Shown here in pieces: positions 10,941-20,001 of a stretch of 64,000 nt of DNA (its first letter is position 1; each line of letters begins with the position of its first letter). Below the pieces are notes generated by a model that worked only from the letters and a program-made list of their open reading frames with translations, searched no databases and was not told the DNA's origin. A program made the translations under genes and the position numbers. The stretch comes from Periplaneta americana (taxonomy: Eukaryota > Arthropoda > Insecta > Blattodea > Blattidae): the NCBI RefSeq assembly GCF_040183065.1, contig NC_091131.1:15455800-15519799 (forward strand), read 5' to 3'.

Positions 10941-10952
10941 ATAATCAAGAAT

Positions 10953-11440
10953 CATCATCATCGTCCTTGCAGGTATTAGACCTAGTGGCCTGTTACGGTC
11001 TCTGTCCATCTTTTCAGGGGACGTCCCAAAGATCGTCTTCCATGTGGTATATAGCGGAGAATTTGTCTTGGGAGTCTGGAACGGTCCATCCTATTGACAT
11101 GGTTAAGCTATTTTTGTCTATAGTGGTGGTGGTGTTCATAAATAGGTGTAATTTTCAGTTCTTTTGTAATTAGTTCATTCCTTTTGTGGTCAAGCAAGCT
11201 GTAGCCAGCAGTCCTCCTTAGAAATCTCATTTCCGCAGTTGTTAGGCGTTGAACATCTGAGTTTCGGACAGTCCAGGCCTCACTACCATACATGAGGACA
11301 GCTCTTGCTAGAACTTTATACGCCTATACTTTTAACCTGGTATGTTTTTGAGTTTTCGTGGTTGTGAAGACCTGGTTGATCGTTCTTAAGGCTCCATTAA
11401 AATGTTGAATATTTTCAGATATATCAGTAACAGGTAAAAC
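10953..11440 (-). mobile_element. 5'-truncated LINE inside the pogo element
   Basis: Flanked by an 11-bp duplication TAATCAAGAAT (10942-10952, 11441-11451). The minus-strand frame 11108-11293 reads MYGSEAWTVRNSDVQRL and FLRRTAGYSLLDHKRN, the conserved post-RT block of a common insect LINE. The 3' end on the minus strand is a short (GAT)n tail at 10953-10965. Only the last ~450 bases are present. Confidence 0.85.
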
Positions 11441-11453
11441 TAATCAAGAATAA

Positions 11454-12053
11454 AGTATTTAAAGTACATAAATTCACAATATGAGCCCTCCACTATTCCT
11501 AACTTACTACAAACAACCATAACAAAGAGTTTGTTTGGCCTTTGGCAACCCGTCATTGACAGTTAGATTTACTTTGAAGAACTTCTCATCCACTAACTAG
11601 TGTGTTAAATACAAGACCACAGAGGAAATTACGAAAGTGTAAGTATTATTCACTAAATTTACGAAAATCTTTTATGGTGCGGATTACCCGATTTTTTTCA
11701 ATTAACCATTCAGTTCACCCCCTCCATTAGCACGGATAATAGAGGTTCTACTGTATACCAAGTTTCTGACATTGTCAAAATCTTAAAATTATAAATTAGT
11801 AGATTAAAACTATACTAAGATTCCAAAGTTATAAACAGGATACACAGTGCATGCAGGCTAAGTGCATAGTATGCAGGAAGGGGGTGTAATAAAAGCCTGA
11901 ATTGTGTCAGTATGTGAATTTTAGGCGCCCATAATGCACGAACTACATATTGGATCTACATAAGTGTGGTGTCTATGACTGGGCATCAAGTATAAACGTT
12001 GCTTGGTAACCATAGTTTGTTTATTTTATTTATCAACTCCATCCCGCTGGTAG
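11454..12053. other. Remainder of pogo element, then unassigned sequence
   Basis: 11454-11753 is the 3' part of the pogo element. 11756-12053 shows no gene. A GTTGCTTGGTAAC box at 11998-12010 resembles an RFX X-box; see the findings. Confidence 0.35.
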
Positions 12054-12225
12054 CAAATACCTGACTATAATAATATCGGACAGCTAACAGTTCTGTTCGC
12101 GAACGGCGCAAGTGCTGCTACCTAGGCAGCAGGATGTGCTGAAACCCGTGAAGCAAGCTGTAATCTACTATAATGTAGATTGTTGCTGGGATAGTAAATG
12201 TTTTATTAATTAGTGCTGTGGTAAA

Positions 12226-12320
12226 ATGTCAGGGTGTATATGTGCTGTTTATAATTGCTACAATTACAGCATTACAAACTGTTTCAAATCGTACTTTCGA
12301 TTTCCGAGGGATCATAAAAC
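12226..12320 (+). CDS. THAP zinc-finger first exon
   Basis: Starts MSGCICAVYNC and ends FRFPRDHKT before a consensus donor (AAAAC|GTGAGT at 12321). M-x2-C-x-A-x3-C with a following F-x-FP is the start of the C2CH THAP DNA-binding domain; the later W, C and H of the domain should lie in a second exon, which I could not find in the next 2 kb. The exon ends in phase 2. Lying within inverted repeats, it is probably the first exon of a transposase and not a host regulator. Both P-element transposases and host THAP proteins share this fold. Confidence 0.6.
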
Positions 12321-12768
12321 GTGAGTCGGCAACATTCTGTAGTAGCCAAATGCATTCGTCTCTGTGTTGATAGAACAATAAATATTCGCTTTTTTTTATT
12401 TAGGCGTAATAAATTAATAGAAGTTAAAATGTATTGGAAATTTTAATGTTTTATCAAATTAAGTTTTATTGTTGTCCACATGCCTTTACTAATTATTACA
12501 AGCATCAAATTACTACCAATTTTATTTTTGCAGTTGTCAGCAATGTGTATATAAAATGTTACTGTAAATTCATTCTTAACGTCTGGATTAATTTTGTCTC
12601 ACTAAAGCAAAGAAAAAATATGTAACAAATAATTACGGAAAGTAATACGAAGTATGCAATATTTCTCATAATATGAGCTTTGATATAAAATAATAATGTT
12701 ACATGAAATACTATTCAACATTTCTTAAGTGTCTCATATATTCGAAATTAGTACCTCATGTTTTAAAC

Positions 12769-12973
12769 CAGACCTGCAGAACTCGCAAGTAGGGGAACTA
12801 TGACGTCAGCCTCACTCCATTTCTATTGGGGATGATCGACTTCCGCCCCGAGAATAAATGTTGATGCAGCCGAGCGTAACTAGAATGCCATGACCGCACA
12901 GGTAGAAAAGGGGGGTGGGGTAAGAAAGGGTAGGAAAGCAGTTGCTCTTAAGAGCTACAGTTCTGCAGGCCTG
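12769..12973. mobile_element. 205-bp hAT MITE
   Basis: Ends CAGACCTGCAGAACT and inverted AGTTCTGCAGGCCTG; perfect 8-bp duplication TTTTAAAC at 12761-12768 and 12974-12981. Terminal sequence resembles the larger hAT at 36626-37491 (CAGGCCTGCAGA). Non-coding. Confidence 0.93.
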
Positions 12974-13361
12974 TTTTAAACAATAATCCGATTCCCGCTA
13001 TGTTAATATTTATATTTGTGGTCGCAATACCACACCTCTCCGCTAGATGTCAGTTCTGCGACATTTCGCACTCACGTCAATGCTGCTATAGTCCCGTCGC
13101 TCTTATTTCCAGCAGCCAATCACGTTGCAGGTAGGCTACATTTAAACGTGTGTGTCTTGTGATTCGCTCCTGATAACGTTATGCATTTCCTAAGGCTCGA
13201 TAAATACTTAATATAATCGCCCGCCATTTTGGCTCTTTCGTTGGCGTTCGTAGAAAGCACATAAGGACGTTATTTGCCGCTCAATTATTTGCTCAATTAC
13301 AGTGCGTTTGATTTATTATCTTAGGAGCTACGACATGATAATATTTAACGGTGCGGCAAAT

Positions 13362-13852
13362 GAAGGGTACACGGAAAAAACGATCAAGGTCCATAAAAAA
13401 TCGAAATTGAGTTAAAAAAATGTTATATTTTATTTAACGACGCTCGCAACTGCAGAGGTTATATCAGCGTCGCCGGATGTGCCGGAATTTTGTCCCACAG
13501 GAGTTCTTTTACATGCCAGTAAATCTACTGACATGAGCCTGTCGCATTTAAGCACACTTAAATGCCATCGACCTGGCCCGGGATCGAACCCGCAACCGTG
13601 GGCATAGAAGGCCAGCGCTATACCAACTTGCCAACCAGGTCGACAAATTGAGTTAATAATACTATCTTATAGTGGGAAGGATGTACAATCATGTGGTCTA
13701 GCTAGTAATAAGAAATAATCGTTCTTGACATTCCACTACGTCAATTTCTATTAAATACACACATAACAAAGTATTAAGTGCTTAAACTTTAAAATTCGTT
13801 TTTCTCGAAACTTTCTAAAATGGACCTTGATCGTTATTCCCGTGTACCCTTC
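13362..13852. mobile_element. 250-bp MITE, copy 1 (holds a SINE)
   Basis: About 33-bp terminal inverted repeats beginning GAAGGGTACACGG; 4-bp duplication AAAT at 13358-13361 and 13853-13856. Removing the SINE and one copy of its duplication leaves 250 bp, exactly the length of the second copy at 18361-18610. The 4-bp duplication and the GAAGGG ends do not match any superfamily I can name with confidence. Confidence 0.93.
13416..13644 (-). mobile_element. tRNA-derived SINE
   Basis: Read on the minus strand: head GTCGACCTGGTTGGCAAG, box B GGGTTCGATCCC, then body and tail GCGAGCGTCGTTAAATAAA with an A-run. A perfect 12-bp duplication AAATTGAGTTAA flanks it (13404-13415, 13645-13656). It inserted into the 250-bp MITE. 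Confidence 0.92.
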
Positions 13853-14035
13853 AAATAGATTCCTCGTCTGGTAGCTTGGCAACGAAAGAACAAAAATGGC
13901 GAACGATACTACGTACCTAGACTTTATGGAGCCTTCACTTCCTAAGACGTAAGCAAAGAGGAGGAGTCACGCCGGGAATAACAGCGTCGAGATTATAGTA
14001 TATAGCTGTCCGGTATTATTATAGTAAGGTATTTG

Positions 14036-15500
14036 GTGGTGACAGTTCATCTTTCTCAGAAAAAACAATGTCACTTTTTTGTTGCAGTTTCTGTGGACCT
14101 GGGGATGCGTGGCTCTGAAGGAGGCAGCTTGAGTTGGTTTGCTTTCTTCCTGGGACAATTGCACACTAGCACTTCAACATTTCCATGTTGAACCATAGTT
14201 TTACACTAAGTTGTAAGTAAATGCACAGTGAATGCTTGATCCAGATATGTATATATTAAAGTACATAGATACGATGTGTGAACCCAACTCTACGAGCTCT
14301 CAACATGTTTGTTTTGCTTACCATCTTTGGAATTCGTGCCTCAATCATTTGTTTTTCTTTCTAGTCGCTTCTGGAATTTGTAACTTCTTTACCCAATCTG
14401 GTGATGTTTTCAGAATAAACTTTTTTTTTGTACATTTTTTATTATAAACGTTTAAGTTTAAAGATATATTTTCCATTATCAGAAAAGTGACTGCCTTTTT
14501 AAACAGACTCCAAATTAAAATAAAGCTCAAAATTATTTCTGAAGCTGAATAAGTAGTGAAATGTATATAGTGTGTCTTCATCTCTCAAATATCAGACTTC
14601 GCATATTTTCGGTAAGAGTTGTTATGATTATAAAATTTGAACACAAAAATATTGTATGTGATATTTAGTTTGTTTGAATCTCCCCTCATTGAAACCTCAT
14701 ATTAATGTATATTTTATTTTAAGAACAATGCCCCATTCCTTTAATAAAGACAGATTGAAGAAAAACATATTGCTCAATATAGTTGACAGGTAAAATAATC
14801 CAGCAATAAATATTGAAATTCCCTGTTATAGAATTAAATTAATTTCAGATTTCTCTTGAAAAAATCAAGAAAGTAAAACTTGCACGAAATATTTGCATAC
14901 AGAACATAAAAAAATATTGAGTTCTGTAGAAAAAAATAGTAATATTATACAGTAGTTGTTATCAGCTGTGTTTTGGTTAAAATAACATTTCACAAGTATG
15001 GGAATATCCTGAGATCACACATAAAATAAAGACAATAGTTATCTCCTACATTTCAGTGTATTGTTTTCTGAGTATATATATGATTTATTTTTATTTTTCA
15101 GCTTAGATATTACGTTATTATTAAAATATGTAATCGAAGTCGTATGCAATTCAGATTTAGAGCGTTTGATTTATTCTTCTATCTTTTTCCAGCCCTTTTT
15201 GTACAGTACGCTGTTTATCATTGTATGCTTATTATGCAAATGCTTTGTGCAAGAAGTGCTGTCAGATATTGCATAAAATAACTTCAGATAGTTTCAGTTT
15301 TAAATATTTTCAGGTTTTATTTATTTATTTTTTGTTATTATTATTATTTTATTACGTAGTATTTACTGTGTTATAGTTGTACTTATGCCAAGATTCACTA
15401 CTTCCGTGATATTTTCTTTAAATAAGTAAATAAAAAAAATTTGTCTATTATTTGTGTACAAGCTACATCAGGATTTTCAAGTTTTTGTTTTCTTGAAATA
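14036..15500. other. Stretch without recognisable feature
   Basis: AT-rich. Short open frames at 14232-14447 and 15061-15276 have no domain and are rich in Phe and Leu from T-runs. No recurring repeat seen. Confidence 0.4.
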
Positions 15501-15796
15501 TTTGCCGTATTTGCCAATATATAAGACGCACTTTTTTCTTTGAAAATAGGTCTGAAAAACAGGCTGCATGTATGCTGATATTCAGTTTTTTTATTACTGT
15601 CATTTCTGAAAATTTTCTCTGTTCCAAGTTAAACTCTACAGTATTCCTTTTTCACTTCCTTGCAGTGCTTGAGAGCATTCCAGTTACAAAGAGTTTGGAT
15701 GTGCATGCGCTGTTATTCACGATCACATCCTGTTTGTTTAAACTTCCCCATATTTGTTGCGATTGTTGTGATTGCTGATCAATTTCTTTGAAAATT

Positions 15797-15961
15797 ATGG
15801 CTGAAAAACATTGGCATTGCTACACTATTGCATACAAGCTACGTGAGATTGCGTATGCTAGGGGACATGGTAACAGGGCTGCTGAAAGGCATTTCGGGCC
15901 ACCTCCAACTGAGAAAATGATAAGAACTTTGCGGAATCGGGAAGAGGATCTAAAAAAAGCA
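15797..15961 (+). pseudogene. Brinker-type DNA-binding N-terminus of a pogo-like transposase
   Basis: The frame MAEKHWHCYTIAYKLREIAY followed by GNRAAERHFGPPPTEKMIR matches the BrkDBD/psq-like start of a common insect pogo-group transposase. The coding sequence is cut at 15961 by the PLE insertion and resumes for a few residues after 17013 (ATHSKHNLRTAKWP). No catalytic DDE region follows. Confidence 0.65.
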
Positions 15962-17002
15962 TCCATGTTGAATCTTTCGTACACTACTTTTAACACTTGA
16001 ATATAAATAATTGATTAAATGGCGATCTTACTCGTGTTAATTATGTAAGCATGTGCGGCTTAAAGCTGTTTCGGTGTTACTTGACACCATCCTCAGAGCC
16101 TACTAGATCTCGGTGCTATCTCAACTTCGCTGCCTGTTGTGTGGGTGCGTTCGTGTGATGAAGAGTTGTGTCAAATAGTGTGTGTGTTCTGAAATTGATC
16201 TGTGTGTTGGGAATTTGATTAGGGTGTGTTTTAGTGTGTCTGTATATTTCATATTGTTCTAGTGTTTTGAGTTTTTGGGTTGTATGTGTAGGATTTCCAT
16301 TCTGTATTTACATGTCACATCATAAGGAAGACAAAACAAAAACTCAACAAACACAAAAACACACAAAACACAACACAAACACAAGAAATACATCACACTA
16401 ACATACGAAAACAAAAACACACACAAGATCGCATCCTCATTCAGAAAACAGAAGTACAACATAGCATACAGAACAGAAAACACACTACAAAGATATCTCA
16501 ACACACAAACACAAACAAATAAATACAACCACACAGGCGTATACAAACTCACATGCAATAGTTGGGACAGTTTCTGCATTGGACAAACAGGCAGATCATT
16601 CCAAACTCGATACAAAGAACACATTAAAGCAATAACCAGAGGAGACTATACATCTACATATGCCGAACACATAACTAATGCTAACCACACATACAATAAC
16701 ATAAATACAGACATGGAAATCCTACACATACAATCCAAAAACCAAAATCTCAACACCGGCAATATGAAATATACGGATACACCCTGATAAAATTCTCAAC
16801 ACCCAGATCAATTTCAGAACACACACACTATTTGACACAACTCTTCATCACACGAACGCACCCACACAACAGGCAGCGAAGTTGAGATAGCACTGAGATC
16901 TAGTAGCCTCTGAGGATGGTGTCAAGTAACACCGAAACAGCTGTAAGCCACACATGCTTACATAATTAACACGCGTAAGATCGCCATTCAATCAATTATT
17001 TA
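15962..17002 (+). mobile_element. Penelope-like element with inverted arms and GIY-YIG remnant
   Basis: Perfect 11-bp duplication TAAAAAAAGCA at 15951-15961 and 17003-17013. The left arm (15975-16305) is an inverse copy of the right end (16716-17000), giving a foldback of roughly 300-bp arms. Inverted or direct terminal repeats are a known feature of Penelope elements. The core encodes the end of a GIY-YIG nuclease (16541-16740). The right end carries a hammerhead-like motif (16910-16938). The reverse transcriptase domain is absent. Confidence 0.88.
16541..16740 (+). pseudogene. GIY-YIG endonuclease fragment of a PLE
   Basis: The frame reads GVYKLTCNSWDSFCIGQTGR then SFQTRYKEHIKAI, the GIY...YIG and R-x3-E-H region of the Penelope C-terminal nuclease (here GVY and CIG). 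In PLEs this domain nicks target DNA for reverse transcription. The N-terminal RT is not in this copy, so it could not act alone. Confidence 0.8.
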
Positions 17003-17199
17003 TAAAAAAAGCAACTCATAGTAAACATAACCTACGAACTGCAAAATGGCCACAATGGTATTCTTTCCTAGTTACCTAGATACTGTATTTCTTGAAAGTA
17101 CACTTGTTTATTACTTTTTGTTTCCTAAAATATATGTACAAAAAAGGGCGTCTTATAGGGCAATGCATCTTATTATATACACCGGCAAATATGGTACAT

Positions 17200-17961
17200 G
17201 AAAACAGAAAACTTAAAAATATTTGGTTGAATAGGTATACAAAATGGCGAATATTTCTCCATTATGTATATTCATAAAACTGCAGCATTGTTGCTTAACA
17301 GACATTCCTTAGAACTATAAGCATAAACGTATTAGCCACATTTTGACACTGAAATTTGACTAGGCAGGATCCCGTTGATATTTCCCTTCTGTTGTTCATT
17401 ACCGTTTGGGTTAAAGAATGTTGATCACATTCCCGAAGTGCTGTGTTGATGCACTCTTGCTGCAATGTTGGTTGTTTTCTCCATTATAATACATATTAAA
17501 GAACTTTAGTAAGTGACTTGTGTACTAACTATACAAGGATGATTTATAAATAAAGCGAGTGTAACAAGAGTGAAACATTTTTATAGTAATAGCCGTTAAT
17601 CTTGAAGTTTTATGTTAAATAAAAGTGTCACATGCAGCTAGGCATACCTTACACGGAAATTCTTCCTCTGTATATATGCAGATATTTAAGAACTTACTTC
17701 CGAATTTGTTTTCCACTACAGCAGAGTATCTATTCTTCGAAATTAAAATGCAGAGTTCTTTATTGTGTTAATTTTTTAAGGAATTACGTGGCAGACTAGT
17801 TTCGAAGTGTTATCTTTCATTGTCTACTAGGCTTTGGACACAGCAAAGTGAAGAACTTGTAAAGTTAATCAATGATTACATAAATGTTAAAAGTGTATAT
17901 TAGAACAATGAAAAATGTTTTATTTCTTGTAACATAATTCTGAAGAAATAGTGATTAAAAC
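17200..17961. other. Stretch without recognisable feature
   Basis: AT-rich, no frame with a domain, no repeat shared with other parts of the window. Confidence 0.4.
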
Positions 17962-17972
17962 ATTCTTGGTAA

Positions 17973-18191
17973 TCCATGTTGAATCAACACACAGATCAAT
18001 TTCAGAACACACACACTATTTGACACAACTCTTCATCACATGAACGCACCCACACAACAGGCAGCGAAGTTGAGATAGCGCCCAGATCTAGTAGGCTCTG
18101 AGGATGGTGTCAAGTAGCACCGAAACAGCTGTAAGCCACACTTGCTTACATAATTAACACGAGTAAGATCGCCATTTAATCAATTATTTAT
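17973..18191 (+). mobile_element. 219-bp Penelope-like derivative
   Basis: Left end TCCATGTTGAATC joins directly to the right-end sequence (CACACAGATCAATTTCAGAA onward). Perfect 11-bp duplication ATTCTTGGTAA at 17962-17972 and 18192-18202. The hammerhead-like motif starts at 18098. Shares both ends with 15962-17002, so it is an internal-deletion derivative that moved with defined ends. Confidence 0.9.
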
Positions 18192-18360
18192 ATTCTTGGT
18201 AACTTTCTTTTTATTTGAAGACAGAAATTAAATTATTTTTTACAATAACAAAAAGTAGAAAGGATACTTTAATTTAACTCTAAATTTGAGGGGTTATTCG
18301 GTACTCCTTTTAATGTTTACTAATTTATTTAACATTGAATTCTGCTGATGTGAAATATAT

Positions 18361-18610
18361 GAAGGGTACACGGGAAAAACGATCAAGGTCCATCAAAAAT
18401 CGAAATTGAGTTAATAATGCTATCTTATAGTGGAAAGGAAGTACTATCATGTGGTCTAGCTAGTAATAAGAAATAATCGTTCTTTACATTCCACTACGTC
18501 AATTTCTATTAAATACACACATAATAAAGTATTAAGTGCTTAAACTTTAAAATTCGTTTTTCTCGAAACTTTCAAAAATGGACGTTGATCGTTATTCCCG
18601 TGTACCCTTC
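18361..18610. mobile_element. 250-bp MITE, copy 2
   Basis: Uninterrupted copy of the family at 13362. Terminal inverted repeats of about 33 bp with two mismatches; 4-bp duplication ATAT at 18357-18360 and 18611-18614. High identity to copy 1 suggests recent movement. Confidence 0.94.
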
Positions 18611-18614
18611 ATAT

Positions 18615-19595
18615 GCTAAATGTTAGTCACTTATTCATATCTGGTCATTGAGAAGTGACATGCGAATTAAATTTCATAAGGTATTTCATAAATTGTTTTT
18701 GTAAATATTTCTGTTAAAAAATTCACCAAACATAATCATGAGAGAAAGAGAGAATTGTTACCCTAACTCGATTTAAGATAAACAGAAGAAGGACACTTAA
18801 ACTAACACGTAAAAATATCGTTTTATAGATGTAGGAACTTAAAAATTTTGAAACAGCGTATTATCAAGGAAAGTAAGAAAATGAGACTCTTATCTGTTAT
18901 ATCCATTACAAAGTTGAGAAAATGACTTTCTTTCTCCTTGCCTTCTCTGATGAAGGAGCTATTACATAACACCAAAACAATGGCTACCTTTTTTTATCTG
19001 TGTAATGCTGCAGATACTCAAAAAATCATCCTCCATGTTGAGCCATGTGAATGCCCTAACTCACACATGACGAAATATTAATAAATTAGTTCTCAAGGAG
19101 ATTCTGGAAATTAGTTATTATTGTATCTCCAATGGGGGTTAGCCCTATTTTACATATGTATGTTAGGGCTATAGTTTTACACAAAAAAGATAAGCATAAA
19201 GAGAAATGGAAAAGAAAATTAAATTAGCTTACGCAATGTAAACAAACCATAAACAATCCTTAAATTAGGCATTGCGATTGCAAAGCAAACATCAGGCATC
19301 AATTTGAGACATACAAAAACATTAACAACACACATACGTAACACTTCTATAACCCAAATATGCAGCTTTCCGTACCATACATCATAAATTAATACACAAT
19401 AGTCACACAAACACAATCAAATTATAATTAAGACATTGCGACATCAAGCATCCCATAAATATGACTCACATACATAACAAATCAAGCATCCGCTACAACA
19501 CATACCGGTACACTTCAACATAGTAACCACACTTTTAAGAGTTACAAATTTGGCTCAAAGAAGAATAAATAGGACACTGTTACTAAATACTGTTA
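18615..19595. other. Stretch without a supported gene
   Basis: AT-rich; probably includes part of the 3' untranslated tail of the LINE at 19600-20001, which points this way. Nothing else seen. Confidence 0.35.
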
Positions 19596-19599
19596 TTTT

Positions 19600-20001
19600 C
19601 TACAAGGTCTTAAACACATCTGTAATAAATCTGTGAAATTCCTTTAAGCAACATTGCTTCAGAACAACTTTTGTTATTGGTGGTAAGAAAGTTGTATCGC
19701 ACATGCTAAGATGGTTTTCTAGCCGGTATCTCTTGCTTTCTTGTAGCGGGCACTCGAATAACAGGTGGTCGACTGTTTGTGTGAGGTGTTCACAGGAACA
19801 TGAAGAGCCGTTTGGGTTGTCAATTTTGAAACGTTCGAAATATGAATTAAATTTTCCGTGTCCGGTCATAAATTGCATGGATATGTATGATGGTTCATAA
19901 TTCTTTGCAGTTAGTCTATCTTTAACTGTGGGAAAATATAGTGATTTTGTGATTTGGCAATTTGTACTATTTAACCACATTGCATTCCAGTCATTTAACA
20001 T
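19600..20001 (-). pseudogene. C-terminal end of an R1/jockey-type LINE ORF2
   Basis: A 133-codon frame. It has SYISMQFMTGHGKFNSYFERF then CSCEHLTQTVDHLLFECPL, the C-x-C-x8-H-x4-C knuckle and QTVDHLLFECP block found after the RT/RNase H region in R1-like LINEs. Length fits the last part of the protein only; the RT lies beyond a 5' truncation near 20001. No breaks within this fragment. Confidence 0.75.

Larger units (their letters stand above)
10584..11753 (+). mobile_element. pogo/Tigger-like transposon, split by a LINE
   Basis: Terminal CAGTAGAACCCCGATTAT and inverted GGATAATAGAGGTTCTACTG, flanked by TA at 10582-10583 and 11754-11755. These ends are typical of the pogo group of Tc1/mariner. 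The N-terminal DNA-binding segment is at 10804. A LINE insertion occupies 10953-11440. The DDE catalytic part is absent, so the element is internally deleted. Confidence 0.85.
13212..13910. mobile_element. ~200-bp MITE interrupted by a second MITE
   Basis: Terminal inverted pair: CGCCATTTTGGCTCTTTCGT at 13222-13241 and its inverse around 13879-13900. Without the inner 250-bp MITE and its nested SINE the element would be about 200 bp. Target duplication is unclear. It lies within the THAP-bearing element. Confidence 0.55.
12054..14035 (+). mobile_element. THAP-bearing element bounded by 33-bp inverted repeats
   Basis: The arms 12054-12086 and 14003-14035 are inverse copies with 31 of 33 bases matching (CAAATACCTKACTATAATAA...GGACAGCTA). 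They enclose a THAP zinc-finger exon and several younger insertions (12769-12973, 13212-13910). THAP domains occur in P-element transposases, so the simplest reading is a P-like or related DNA transposon with its catalytic part lost. No clear target duplication was found, so the outer limits are uncertain. Confidence 0.5.
15503..17197 (+). mobile_element. pogo-like transposon split by a Penelope-like element
   Basis: Imperfect terminal pairs: TTTGCCAATATATAAGACGC at about 15511 and, inverted, around 17148-17197 (GGGCGTCTTATAGGG, CCGGCAAATATGG). The inner frame at 15797-15961 is a Brinker-type DNA-binding N-terminus. The PLE at 15962-17002 separates it from its continuation (AACTCATAGTAAACATAACC). 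The catalytic region is missing. Confidence 0.65.

Noticed and set aside
13896-13948. Small exon (MANDTTYLDFMEPSLPKT before GTAAGC)
   Set aside because: Its first part lies in the inverted end of a MITE, so the match to a start and donor is probably chance.
16259-16624. 121-codon minus-strand frame rich in Cys and Val
   Set aside because: Antisense of the PLE arm and GIY-YIG region; composition reflects CA/TG-rich repeats.
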